This document shows, in pieces, positions 27,454 through 35,604 of a stretch of DNA of 64,000 nucleotides (position 1 is its first letter; each line of letters begins with the position of its first letter). The notes below the pieces were generated by a model. The model ran no database searches. It was not told the DNA's origin and saw only the letters and a list, made by a program, of their open reading frames with translations. Origin of the DNA: Oscillospiraceae bacterium. GTDB taxonomy: Bacteria > Bacillota > Clostridia > Oscillospirales > Ruminococcaceae. Both the position numbers and the translations under genes were made by a program. The stretch lies in assembly GCA_019424695.1 (NCBI GenBank), contig JAHYZA010000004.1, positions 62,001 through 126,000 of the forward strand, read 5' to 3'.

Positions 27454-27858
27454 ATGTTGTTTGAAACGAAATCGGAAGTGGACATTCACGAAATGTCTCC
27501 GCTGGCGTTGGCCTTTGTGGGGGATGCGGTACTGGAACTGCTGGTGCGCGCCAAACTGGTGGGCACCACCCGTCTGCAGCCCAACCGGCTGCACACCGTA
27601 GCGACCCACTATGTCAGTGCCCATGCCCAGAGCCGCGAACTGGAAATCCTGGAACCCCTTTTGACGGAGGCCGAGGCCAACGTGCTGCGGCGGGGTAAAA
27701 ACGCCAGCAAGGCCAGTGTGGCCAAACATGCCACCGTGCAGGAATACCGGGCTTCCACCGGATTGGAGTGCCTGCTCGGTTGGCTTTATCTGCAGGGAAA
27801 TACCGCCCGTGTCCAGGAACTGTTCGACGCACTCTGGACCGGGTATCAACCCCAATGA
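27454..27858 (+). CDS. mrnC: Mini-ribonuclease III
   Basis: 134-aa RNase III domain without a dsRNA-binding domain, the enzyme that matures 23S rRNA ends in Firmicutes. SPLALAFVGDAVLELLVR holds the catalytic acidic residues, and STGLECLLGWLYLQG is the second signature helix. A TTG six bases upstream (27448) overlaps the obgE stop and is an alternative start; neither has a strong ribosome site, so translational coupling is likely. Confidence 0.92.
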   Translation: MLFETKSEVDIHEMSPLALAFVGDAVLELLVRAKLVGTTRLQPNRLHTVATHYVSAHAQSRELEILEPLLTEAEANVLRRGKNASKASVAKHATVQEYRASTGLECLLGWLYLQGNTARVQELFDALWTGYQPQ

Positions 27859-27861
27859 AAA

Positions 27862-27895
27862 AGCCCCGGCCCCCTAGGGGGCCGGAGCCTTTTCT
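27862..27895 (+). terminator. Bidirectional terminator
   Basis: Perfect CCGGCCCCC / GGGGGCCGG stem with a TA loop, flanked by AAAAAG and TTTTCT, between mrnC and the convergent small gene. Confidence 0.85.
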
Positions 27896-27922
27896 ATGCC
27901 GCGGCAAAACCGAGGGCCGGGA

Positions 27923-28063
27923 TCACTTGCAGTTCTTGCTCTCGGTAGTGTTGGTGGTGCGGTTGGTGCTGCGCTGCTGGGTGCCGTTGGTAGTCTTTTT
28001 CTGGGTGCTGCTGGTGGTGTTGGTGCTGCGGTTGTTCATGTTGTTCGTCTGATTCTTTGCCAT
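27923..28063 (-). CDS. 46-aa Asn/Thr/Ser-rich small protein
   Basis: Encodes MAKNQTNNMNNRSTNTTSS followed by a similar Thr/Asn/Gln/Lys run and ending ESKNCK. AAAGGAG lies at correct distance before the ATG, and a terminator follows. The composition (almost only N, T, S, Q, K, R) and lack of hydrophobic residues point to a disordered, soluble peptide. Small acid-soluble spore proteins have a similar bias, but no family motif was recognised. Function unknown. Confidence 0.6.
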   Translation of the reverse strand: MAKNQTNNMNNRSTNTTSSTQKKTTNGTQQRSTNRTTNTTESKNCK

Positions 28064-28162
28064 GAGAGGTTACTCCTTTCGCAAGTAAAAAACGATCTGC
28101 GGCTTCCTGCCGCACTGGTAGTTTGCCCGGTCATGGCCTGTTTATGCAAGGGAGGTTACAAG

Positions 28163-29530
28163 ATGGAATTCCCCGCCGATTTTCTTGTGCGGGAGCGCGC
28201 TCTGCTGGGAGAACGCTTTGAAGTGCTCTACACCTACGCCACACCGGAACCGGCGCGGGGAATCACCGTCAACGGGCTGCGCTGCACACCGGAACGGGTA
28301 GCAGAGCAGGCGGATTTTTCCGTCACCGCTTCGCCGTTCTGTTCTTCAGCATTTACCACAGCGCCGGACTGGCGTCCGGGCCGGCATCCCTGGCATCATG
28401 CGGGTGTTTTTTATGCCCAGGAACCCAGTGCCAGCGCCCCAGCCGCTTTGTTGGATGTGCAGCCCGGTATGCGGGTGGCAGACCTGTGCGCCGCGCCGGG
28501 AGGCAAAACCAGTCAGCTTGCCGCAGCCCTGCAGGGGCAGGGGGTGCTGGTGGCCAACGAATTTGTGGCCGCCCGGGCCGAAATTCTGCGCCAGAACCTG
28601 GAGCGCATGGGTGTGACCAACGCTCTCATCACCAACGAAGATACCGCCCGCCTGGCGGCGGCCTGGCCCGGCCGTTTTGACCGTGTGCTGGTGGATGCGC
28701 CCTGCTCCGGCGAGGGCATGTTCCGCAAGGAACCTGCCGCGGCCGCGCAGCACGAGGCGGCGCTGGTGGCCCATTGCGCGGAACTGGGAGCGGAAATCCT
28801 GGAAAATGCGGCCACTCTGCTGGCTCCCGGCGGAATTCTTGTCTATTCCACCTGCACATTTGCGCCCCAGGAAGATGAGGCCCAGATTGCTGCTTTTCTG
28901 ATGCGTCATCCAGAGTTTTCTCTCTGCGATCTTTCGGATTGCGGGTTTGGCCGCCCCGGTGAAGCCAACCGCGCGCCCGATGGCTTTGCCGCCGAACGAT
29001 GCCGCCGCATCTGGCCGGCCGATGGCGGAGAAGGGCATTTTATGGCCAAACTGCAAAAGGCAGCGGACATCGAAACCACCCCGCCGGGCCGCAGCAAACC
29101 GGCTCGCCCGGCCAAGATACCGCCGGAGTGGAGCATGTTTGCGGAAACCTATTTTCCCGCCCTGGCCCGGCATTCGATTGCACTGGCAGGGGAGTGGATC
29201 GTTCTGCCTCCTGATGGCAGCGAAATATTCCCCAGCGGAAAGCTGCATCTGCTGCGCGGGGGCGTGCTGGCCGGCTGTGTAACCAAGAAGCGCTTTCAGC
29301 CGGCTCACGCCCTGTTTATGGCCTACGGCCCCCAGTGCACAAACCGGGAGGAACTGACCCGGGATGATCCCCGGACCGCTGCCTGGCTGCGGGGGGAGGA
29401 GATCGCCGCCGAAACTGCGCAAAACGGCTGGTGCGCTGTCTGCGTGGACGGCTTCCCCTTGGGCGGCGGCAAGGTCAGCGGCGGCCGCATCAAAAACCAC
29501 TATCCCAAAGGGCTCAGAAATCTTCGATAA
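28163..29530 (+). CDS. RsmF/NOL1-NOP2-Sun family rRNA m5C methyltransferase
   Basis: 455-aa SAM-dependent RNA cytosine-C5 methyltransferase. SAM site DLCAAPGGKTSQLAAAL (about residue 110), motif IV VDAPCSGEGMF with a conserved Cys, and motif VI YSTCTFAPQEDE with the catalytic Cys. The C-terminal third resembles the RsmF PUA-like region, ending GGGKVSGGRIKNHYPKGLR. The target is likely 16S rRNA, though the exact base cannot be assigned. Start at 28163 follows AAGGGAGG; the long upstream open frame has none. Confidence 0.9.
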   Translation: MEFPADFLVRERALLGERFEVLYTYATPEPARGITVNGLRCTPERVAEQADFSVTASPFCSSAFTTAPDWRPGRHPWHHAGVFYAQEPSASAPAALLDVQPGMRVADLCAAPGGKTSQLAAALQGQGVLVANEFVAARAEILRQNLERMGVTNALITNEDTARLAAAWPGRFDRVLVDAPCSGEGMFRKEPAAAAQHEAALVAHCAELGAEILENAATLLAPGGILVYSTCTFAPQEDEAQIAAFLMRHPEFSLCDLSDCGFGRPGEANRAPDGFAAERCRRIWPADGGEGHFMAKLQKAADIETTPPGRSKPARPAKIPPEWSMFAETYFPALARHSIALAGEWIVLPPDGSEIFPSGKLHLLRGGVLAGCVTKKRFQPAHALFMAYGPQCTNREELTRDDPRTAAWLRGEEIAAETAQNGWCAVCVDGFPLGGGKVSGGRIKNHYPKGLRNLR

Positions 29531-29536
29531 ATCGAG

Positions 29537-29606
29537 CAAAAGGACAGAAACGCGCCCGAACGGCCAGACTGCCGGCGGGAACCGCGGACCTGTCCTTTCT
29601 TTTTCG
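29537..29606 (+). terminator. Terminator after RsmF-type gene
   Basis: AAAAGGACAG pairs with CTGTCCTTT across a GC-rich inner region, followed by CTTTTTC. Confidence 0.65.
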
Positions 29607-29659
29607 TACCAATGCAAAAAGTTTCCATAATTTTCACCGTTTTATCGCGGGCCAGACCC

Positions 29660-29688
29660 TTGACCGAATGTGCCCGGCATGGTATGCT
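29660..29688 (+). promoter_or_regulatory. Promoter of ftsEX
   Basis: TTGACC, a 17-bp spacer and TATGCT, 57 bp upstream of ftsE. Confidence 0.6.
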
Positions 29689-29745
29689 TATAAATGTATG
29701 ACTGTAACCATCACTTGGACGTAGCAAGTCAACAGGAGTTAATCA

Positions 29746-30498
29746 ATGATCGAATTTGAGCATGTTTCCAAGACTTACGAGACGCATAACGATGAAAATG
29801 TTGCGCTCGAGGATATCAATATTCATATTGACGAAGGCGAATTCGTGTTTATCCTGGGCCACTCCGGCGCGGGCAAATCCACATTCCTGAAGCTGATTCA
29901 GATGGAGGAAAAGCCCACTGAGGGCCGCGTCCTCATCAACGGGCAGGATCTGACCAAACTCAAGCGCCGCAAGGTGCCCTATCTGCGTCGCCAGATGGGC
30001 GTCGTGTTCCAGGATTTCCGCCTGATTCCTACCATGACCGTCTACGAAAACGTGGCCTTTGCCATGCGGGTGACCAATATCTCCACCAAAAAGATCAAGG
30101 CCCGTGTACCGTTTGCCCTGTCCCTGGTCGGGCTGGAGGACAAGATGGACCGTTTGCCGGATGAACTTTCCGGCGGCGAGCAGCAGCGCGTGGCGGTGGC
30201 CCGTGCCCTTGCCCATGGCCCCAAGATCATCATCGCGGACGAGCCCACCGGTAACATTGACCCCGAGATGTCCATGGATATCATGCAGCTGTTTGAGGCT
30301 ATTAACAAGGTCAATATCACGGTGGTCGTGGTCACCCATGAGCACGAACTTGTGCATAAGCTGGCGACCAAATACAACAACCGCGTGATCACGCTGGCCG
30401 ATGGTATGGTTGCCTCGGATACCGCACATCCGGAAGTAGCGCGCCGGTATGCCGCCAAGGTGGCCGCCCGCAGCCGCGAGGAGTATGACGACGAATAA
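29746..30498 (+). CDS. ftsE: Cell-division ATP-binding protein FtsE
   Basis: ABC-type ATPase that powers the FtsEX complex at the division site. Walker A GHSGAGKST, signature LSGGEQQRVAVARAL, Walker B IIIADEPTGNID and an H-loop VVVVTHEHEL are all intact, so it should hydrolyse ATP. 250 aa; a ~20-residue C-terminal tail is slightly longer than the minimal FtsE. ftsX follows after 27 bp. Confidence 0.95.
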   Translation: MIEFEHVSKTYETHNDENVALEDINIHIDEGEFVFILGHSGAGKSTFLKLIQMEEKPTEGRVLINGQDLTKLKRRKVPYLRRQMGVVFQDFRLIPTMTVYENVAFAMRVTNISTKKIKARVPFALSLVGLEDKMDRLPDELSGGEQQRVAVARALAHGPKIIIADEPTGNIDPEMSMDIMQLFEAINKVNITVVVVTHEHELVHKLATKYNNRVITLADGMVASDTAHPEVARRYAAKVAARSREEYDDE

Positions 30499-30525
30499 CG
30501 GATACATAACCAAGAGGGGAACATC

Positions 30526-31431
30526 ATGCGTTTTTCCAGCTTTACCTATCTGGTCGGGCAGGGCCTGCACAATCTGCGTGCCAACCGACTGATGACTTTT
30601 GCCTCTATGGGCGTACTGACGGTCTGCATGCTGTTGATCGGCGCAGCGTATCTGCTGGGGGTCAATATCGATGCCATGGTCGATTATATCGGTGACCAGA
30701 ACGAGACCGTTGTCTATATGAACCTTGATGCTTCGGAAGAGCAGATCGCCGCTGCCGATGCCACCATTCGGAGCACCGAGCATGTGGTGGGGGTGACCTA
30801 CGTTTCACCCCAGGAAGTGCTTTCCATCTACAACGACATGCTGGCCGATTATATTGACCTGGAATCTGCCTTTGCCAACGATAACCCGTTCTATCCCAAT
30901 TACCGCGTGGTGGTGGACAGCCCCGATAACATTCCCACGGTTTCAGCACAGCTGGAACAGATCGACGGTGTCTATCGCGTCAACGCGCCACTGGAACTGT
31001 CCAACATGTTTGTATCGCTGCAAAAGACCATTACCTATGCCTGTTACGCCATTGTGGCGGTGCTGGCCATCGTCAGTATCGTGGTAATTAACAACACCAT
31101 CAAGATCACGGTATTCAACCGCCGCAAGGAAATCGGCATCATGAAGCTGGTGGGTGCCACCAACGGTTTTATCCGCTTTCCGTTCTTTGTGGAGGGCGTC
31201 ACTTCCGGCCTGATCGCAGCAGCCATCGCTTCCGGTGTCGTCTGCGGCGCCTACTACGCTTTGTGCCGCTGGTACGCGGAAAATCCCACCAACCTTTCCC
31301 AGATGTTCGGTGGTCAGCTCGTGCCCCTTACCGAGGTCTGGTATTATATCGTCGGCGGTTTTGCCGTGCTGGGGTTTGTCCTCTGCGGCATCGGCACCGC
31401 GACCAGCATCCGTAAACATCTGAATGTCTGA
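30526..31431 (+). CDS. ftsX: Cell-division permease FtsX
   Basis: 301-aa membrane subunit with four predicted helices. The first helix is near residues 20-45, the large extracytoplasmic domain (about 50-170) contacts peptidoglycan hydrolases, and NRRKEIGIMKLVGATNGFIR is the FtsX/MacB cytoplasmic signature. The following gene encodes a coiled-coil M23 hydrolase, the class of partner known to be controlled by FtsEX in other bacteria. Confidence 0.94.
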   Translation: MRFSSFTYLVGQGLHNLRANRLMTFASMGVLTVCMLLIGAAYLLGVNIDAMVDYIGDQNETVVYMNLDASEEQIAAADATIRSTEHVVGVTYVSPQEVLSIYNDMLADYIDLESAFANDNPFYPNYRVVVDSPDNIPTVSAQLEQIDGVYRVNAPLELSNMFVSLQKTITYACYAIVAVLAIVSIVVINNTIKITVFNRRKEIGIMKLVGATNGFIRFPFFVEGVTSGLIAAAIASGVVCGAYYALCRWYAENPTNLSQMFGGQLVPLTEVWYYIVGGFAVLGFVLCGIGTATSIRKHLNV

Positions 31432-31456
31432 TCGAAACAGAACAAGGAAAATCAAA

Positions 31457-32671
31457 ATGAAAATTTCTCCGCTTTTGAAAAAGACGGTGTCCTTGGCACT
31501 GGCGGTTGCAATGGTCGTTACCCTGACGGTCTCCACCAATACCATGACGCTGGCGGACGATAAAAAATCCGAGCTGCAGGCCCAGAAAGACGCTGCCCAG
31601 CAGCAGCTGGAGGATATCCAGCAAAAAATCAAGGATAATGAGGCCAACAAAGCCAACGCTGAGGACCTCAAAGCGCAGTACCAGCAGCAGACCGAGGTCA
31701 TCACCAATCAGATCGGTTTGCTGCAGCAGTCCATCGCCCAGGTCGAGCAGGATATCAACGATAAGCAGCTGGAAATCGACCAGAAGCAGGCCGAGGTGGA
31801 TGTCAAACAGGCTGAGTATGATGAACGCTGGGCCGGTTTCAAAGATCGGCTGGGCGCCATGCAGATGCTCAACGACGGAGGTTCCATTGCATTGCTTTCC
31901 AGCGCCGACAGTCTGTATCAGCTGCTGACATTTGCCGAGTCCTTGGAGCAGATCTCCAGCAAGGATAAGGAAATCTGCCAGCAAATCGAGTCGGAACGCC
32001 AGGAACTGGAAAACCAGCGCACCGAACTGGAAAATGCCAAAGCCGAGCTGGAAACACAGCAGGCGGAACTGCAAAATCAGAACAACCAGCTGGACAGTAA
32101 GAAAGCCGAGCTGCAAACCAGTATTCAGCAACAGGACAAGACCATTTCGGATGCCGATGCTCAGGCCGAAGTCTTGGCAGCCGAGGAGGAGCAGGCCCGC
32201 AAAAACCTGGATGCGGCAGCGGCCGAACTGGATGCCTACCTCAATGCCCAGGTGAACAAATACAGCAGTGCTGCCTTGACCTGTTCGCTGAATTTTGGCC
32301 CCGCACTGCCGTCGTATAAGTACATTTCCTGCGTATTCGGTACCGGCGGACACCGCGGCACCGACTTTGCAGCAGCCGGCGGCACCGCAATCTATGCCGT
32401 GGCGGACGGCATCGTGACCGATGCCACCTACCACTACAGCTGGGGCAACTATGTGCAGATTTATCACGGCAAGGATGATGAGGGCAATACCTATTCCACG
32501 CTGTATGCGCACATGGTAAGCACGCCCGCCGTCAGCGCCGGACAGAGCGTTACCAAAGGCCAGGTTATTGGCTATGTGGGTTCCACCGGCTATTCCACCG
32601 GCAATCATCTGCATCTCGAAATGAAGATCAACGGCGTGCTGGTAAATGCCGCCAACTGGATTCCGCATTGA
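31457..32671 (+). CDS. Secreted coiled-coil M23 peptidoglycan hydrolase
   Basis: Signal peptide (KKTVSLALAVAMVVTLTVS) with cleavage near ADDKK, then ~210 residues of Gln/Glu-rich coiled coil (about 35-255), then an M23/LytM domain. Zinc and catalytic residues are present: HxxxD in GHRGTDFAAAG and HxH in NHLHLEM, so it should be active rather than an EnvC-type activator. It is 25 bp past ftsX and is the likely FtsEX-controlled hydrolase. I chose the ATG at 31457 (404 aa, AAGGAAAA upstream); an ATG at 31424 overlapping ftsX would add 11 basic residues. Confidence 0.9.
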   Translation: MKISPLLKKTVSLALAVAMVVTLTVSTNTMTLADDKKSELQAQKDAAQQQLEDIQQKIKDNEANKANAEDLKAQYQQQTEVITNQIGLLQQSIAQVEQDINDKQLEIDQKQAEVDVKQAEYDERWAGFKDRLGAMQMLNDGGSIALLSSADSLYQLLTFAESLEQISSKDKEICQQIESERQELENQRTELENAKAELETQQAELQNQNNQLDSKKAELQTSIQQQDKTISDADAQAEVLAAEEEQARKNLDAAAAELDAYLNAQVNKYSSAALTCSLNFGPALPSYKYISCVFGTGGHRGTDFAAAGGTAIYAVADGIVTDATYHYSWGNYVQIYHGKDDEGNTYSTLYAHMVSTPAVSAGQSVTKGQVIGYVGSTGYSTGNHLHLEMKINGVLVNAANWIPH

Positions 32672-32692
32672 TCGCAGGGGAGGGAAACTTCT

Positions 32693-32806
32693 ATGAAACA
32701 GCAAAAGCATAAAACCGCCATACGGATTTTCTGCCTTGTCTTTGCCGCCTTGATGGTGCTGAGTCTGTTCAGTACTGTGATTTTTTCGTTGTCTTACGCC
32801 GCCTGA
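32693..32806 (+). CDS. 37-aa single-pass membrane peptide
   Basis: Encodes MKQQKHKTAIRIFCLVFAAL, then MVLSLFSTVIFSLSYAA. A positively charged N-terminus and one hydrophobic helix predict a small membrane peptide. GGGGAGGG lies at proper spacing before the ATG, and the gene sits in a 170-bp gap between the M23 and S41 genes on the same strand. The layout (basic head, one helix) recalls Prli42-type Firmicute miniproteins, but identity was not tested. Confidence 0.6.
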   Translation: MKQQKHKTAIRIFCLVFAALMVLSLFSTVIFSLSYAA

Positions 32807-32840
32807 CGCGGCCACCAAACAAAAAGGAGCCGTCTGATCC

Positions 32841-34055
32841 ATGAGCAAAAAAATCAGTCTGGGCGTAGCCGCCACCATCGCGCTGATCGCGATGGCGGTC
32901 ACCTTTTCGCTCACCATGGTCATCTCCATGAATATGTTTAATTCTACCGTGTCCAGCGTCAAGAACAAGGAGCGGCAGTACAATAAACTTTCGGAGCTGG
33001 ACCGTTTTGTGCGTGCCAACGAGTACTTTACCATCAATGAGGATACTCTCAATGATACGATTGCCGCCGGATATGTACTGGGCATCAACGATAAGTATGC
33101 CAAATACTACAGCGCCAAAACCTACAGCGAAATGCAGGCCGTGGCTTCCGGCAAACTGACCGGCATTGGTGTCGCGGTCGTCAATGACCCGTCGTCCGGG
33201 TATGCCCGCATCATTCGGGTATATGATGGTTCTCCCGCCAGCGAAAGTGGTCTCCAGGTCCGGGGATTTATCACGGCCATCAATGGTACTTCCACCAAAA
33301 CCATGGCCGACACCTCCACCATCACCTCAGCGCTGTTGGGAGAAGAGGGTACCACTACGACGATCACCTACCTGACGCCGGACCGTCAGGAGCAGACGCT
33401 GGATCTTGTGCATACCAACTACAATACCCCGACGGTTTCTTACCAGCTGACGGCAAGCACCTGCGGCTACATTCGTATTGATTCTTTTGGCACCGGTACC
33501 GCCAACGAGTTCAAGAGCGCCGTGGATACCCTCAAGGATCAGGGTGCCACCTGCTATGTGTTCGATCTGCGGGACAACACCGGGGAAAACCTTAACGCTG
33601 CGCTGGTTTCGGCAGACTACTGTGTGCCTTCCGGCCTGATTGCACAGCAGGAAAACAAGGACGGCACAACCACCGATCTGCGCATGTCCGATGAAAACGA
33701 AATTACCCTGCCGATGGTATGTCTTGTCAATGGCAACACGGCGGGTGGTGCGGAACTCTTTGCCAATGCGCTGCGCAAGATGGGCGGCGCAACGCTGGTC
33801 GGCACGACCACACTGGGAAAAGGCGTTGTAATGAGCGACGCACAGAGCTTTTCGGACGGTTCCGCCGCGTATATCACGGTAGGTCTGCTGCTGGATAACG
33901 AGGGCCAGTCCTGGAACGATACCGGTCTTACCCCGGATGTGGATGCCGCCCTGAGCACTGACGAACAGAATGCCTACTATGACTTTACGATAGATACCGA
34001 CCCGCAGATCAGCAAGGCCGTGAATACAGCCATGTCGCTGACGGGACAAAACTAA
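32841..34055 (+). CDS. S41-family (CtpA-like) protein, apparent loss of nucleophile
   Basis: 404 aa with N-terminal membrane anchor (about 8-30), a PDZ domain (about 105-185; SPASESGLQVRGFI) and an S41 peptidase fold (GYIRIDSFGTGTANEF). In active C-terminal processing peptidases the nucleophile is the middle Ser in a TASA(A/S)E-type motif; here the aligned segment is NTAGGAELFANAL, so Gly replaces that Ser. The general-base Lys seems kept in TTLGKGVV. It may be a pseudoprotease that binds rather than cuts. AAAAAGGAG precedes the start. Confidence 0.8.
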   Translation: MSKKISLGVAATIALIAMAVTFSLTMVISMNMFNSTVSSVKNKERQYNKLSELDRFVRANEYFTINEDTLNDTIAAGYVLGINDKYAKYYSAKTYSEMQAVASGKLTGIGVAVVNDPSSGYARIIRVYDGSPASESGLQVRGFITAINGTSTKTMADTSTITSALLGEEGTTTTITYLTPDRQEQTLDLVHTNYNTPTVSYQLTASTCGYIRIDSFGTGTANEFKSAVDTLKDQGATCYVFDLRDNTGENLNAALVSADYCVPSGLIAQQENKDGTTTDLRMSDENEITLPMVCLVNGNTAGGAELFANALRKMGGATLVGTTTLGKGVVMSDAQSFSDGSAAYITVGLLLDNEGQSWNDTGLTPDVDAALSTDEQNAYYDFTIDTDPQISKAVNTAMSLTGQN

Positions 34056-34074
34056 TCGGGAAAGGAAGAATACT

Positions 34075-34938
34075 GTGCCCAATCTGACCGACCTTTCCAC
34101 CATCCGCGATTTGTGTGCGCGGTATGATTTTGCACTTTCCAAGGGGTTCGGGCAAAATTTCATCATCAACCCCGGCATCTGCCCCCGCATTGCAGAGGCA
34201 GCCGGGATCGGGCCTGGCTGGGGTGTGCTGGAAATCGGCCCCGGTATCGGCGTACTGACGGAACAACTCTGCCGCCGTGCTGACAAGGTGGTTTCTGTGG
34301 AGGTGGACAAGCGTCTGCCGCCGCTGTTGGAAGAGACAATGGCGGAGTTCGATAACTTCAAGCTGGTTCTCAATGATGTACTCAAGGTGGACCTGAAAGC
34401 GCTGCTGGCCGAAGAATTCGGCGATAAACCGGTGGCCGTCTGTGCCAACCTGCCGTATTACATCACCAGTCCGATTCTGATGCGGCTTCTGGAAGAGAAA
34501 CTACCCATCCGCAACATTACCGTCATGGTACAAAAGGAAGCCGCACAGCGTCTTTGTGCCGCCCCCGGCACGCGGGAGGCCGGCGCCATCAGTTATGCGG
34601 TGGCCTACTACGCCCAGCCCAAACTGTTGTTCAGTGTGCAGCCGGGCAGCTTCTATCCGGCGCCGAATGTGACCAGTGCCGTTATTCGCCTGGATGTGCG
34701 CGAGCAACCTCCCGTAGCACTGGCTGCCGAACAGGAATCTGCCTATTTTGCCTTGATCCGCGCTGCATTTTCCCAACGCCGCAAGACCGCTGCCAACGCA
34801 ATTGCCAACGGTCTGAAACTGCCTAAGGCGCAGGTGTTGGCGGCTCTGGAAAGGGCGGGATTGGATCAGCGCGCTCGTCCCGAACAACTGACGCTGCAGG
34901 ATTACGCTGCACTGCAGAAGGCCATGCCACAGCATTGA
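34075..34938 (+). CDS. rsmA: 16S rRNA dimethyladenosine transferase
   Basis: KsgA/RsmA dimethylates two adjacent adenosines in the 3' hairpin of 16S rRNA late in small-subunit assembly. N-terminal SKGFGQNFIINPGI, SAM motif LEIGPGIGVLTEQL and motif IV NLPYYITSPIL are present. 287 aa is typical. The start codon is GTG at 34075 with AAAGGAAG upstream. Confidence 0.95.
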   Translation: MPNLTDLSTIRDLCARYDFALSKGFGQNFIINPGICPRIAEAAGIGPGWGVLEIGPGIGVLTEQLCRRADKVVSVEVDKRLPPLLEETMAEFDNFKLVLNDVLKVDLKALLAEEFGDKPVAVCANLPYYITSPILMRLLEEKLPIRNITVMVQKEAAQRLCAAPGTREAGAISYAVAYYAQPKLLFSVQPGSFYPAPNVTSAVIRLDVREQPPVALAAEQESAYFALIRAAFSQRRKTAANAIANGLKLPKAQVLAALERAGLDQRARPEQLTLQDYAALQKAMPQH

Positions 34939-34964
34939 CAACTGCCCACCAAATGTGTTACACT
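34935..34964 (+). promoter_or_regulatory. Promoter of tRNA-Thr
   Basis: TTGACA, an 18-bp spacer and TACACT, just upstream of the tRNA and overlapping the rsmA stop codon. Confidence 0.6.
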
Positions 34965-34975
34965 TAACTAGTCCC

Positions 34976-35051
34976 GCTAGTATAGCACAATTGGCAGTGC
35001 AGCTGATTTGTAATCAGCAGGTTGCAGGTTCGATTCCTGTTGCTAGCTCCA
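34976..35051 (+). tRNA. tRNA-Thr (anticodon UGU)
   Basis: 76-nt cloverleaf with encoded CCA. Acceptor GCTAGTA pairs with TGCTAGC (one G-U), the anticodon stem GCTGA/TCAGC encloses loop TTTGTAA with anticodon TGT, and the T arm GCAGG-TTCGATT-CCTGT is normal. Its 3' half from 35006 is duplicated at 47155, so it is the integration target of the element that follows. Confidence 0.96.
35006..35041 (+). repeat. attL core (direct repeat in tRNA-Thr)
   Basis: 36 bp identical to 47155-47190, covering the anticodon loop to the T arm. After one mismatch (G at 35042, A at 47191) the identity resumes for 10 bp (CTAGCTCCAA). Confidence 0.93.
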
Positions 35052-35057
35052 AATGAA

Positions 35058-35106
35058 AACCGCCGTATCTGCGTATAAAATCGCAAACACGGCGGTTCTT
35101 TTTTGT
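35058..35106 (+). terminator. Terminator supplied by the element after tRNA-Thr
   Basis: AACCGCCGT / ACGGCGGTT stem followed by TCTTTTTTGT, immediately after the CCA end. The element thus brings its own terminator for the host tRNA. Confidence 0.85.
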
Positions 35107-35134
35107 GCCCCGGCGGGGCTTGATTTTCCTGGAA

Positions 35135-35154
35135 TGGTCAACTTTTGGTCAACT
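35135..35154 (+). repeat. Left arm-type repeat of the integrase
   Basis: TGGTCAACTTTTGGTCAACT, itself two copies of GGTCAACT, found in the same orientation at 47029-47048 near the other end. Position and symmetry fit integrase arm-binding sites. Confidence 0.7.
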
Positions 35155-35206
35155 TTCCCCGAAAAACCGCGCTTGCCTGCCGCTGATCGGCGGGACGCGC
35201 TCGGGA

Positions 35207-35503
35207 CTATATAGGCGGAAATGTTAAGTTTTCTTAAGTTCCTGGCGCTCGGCTATATAGCCAGAAATCGTAGGTTTTGGCATTTTTGCCATATGGCAAA
35301 TAGCTTTTGCTATATAGGCGGAAATCTCAGGTTTTCTCAGGTTTTCAGCAGGCCAGAGGCTATATAGAAAAAAATACAGGTTTTTGCAGGTTTTCCGCCT
35401 CCGGCACAATCCCGGAAACCGTGCAAAAAACGACACAAAAAAGGATGAAAACACCCGCCGGGGCATATATAAGAAAAAACATAGGTTTTCCCAGGTAGTA
35501 CAG
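35207..35503 (+). repeat. Five CTATATAG / AGGTTTT modules
   Basis: Copies begin at 35207, 35253, 35310, 35360 and 35464. Each has CTATATAG (a palindrome; CATATATA in the last), 5-8 bases rich in A and G, then two direct half-sites near AGGTTTTC spaced 10 bp apart (one DNA turn; second half-site degenerate in some). A sixth copy is at 42111. This accounts for most of the 550-bp gene-free stretch between tRNA-Thr and the repressor gene. Likely protein-binding sites; no coding sequence is credible here. Confidence 0.75.
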
Positions 35504-35604
35504 GCCGCCCGGCGGGCCATTTTCGTGGGGAAAAGAAATGATTTTCTGGAGCGATTCTGCGTGCCTGTTGGGCGTCCTTTCATGGTTAGATTGTTGGTTT
35601 ATAC

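Noticed and set aside
32841..34055. Active CtpA-type protease
   Set aside because: The nucleophile position reads Gly in TAGGAE; annotated as S41-like with probable loss of activity.
35224..35583. 119-aa minus-strand ORF (and plus-strand ORFs) in the repeat region after tRNA-Thr
   Set aside because: The translation only reflects the CTATATAG/AGGTTTT repeats; no ribosome site and no conserved-looking segment.
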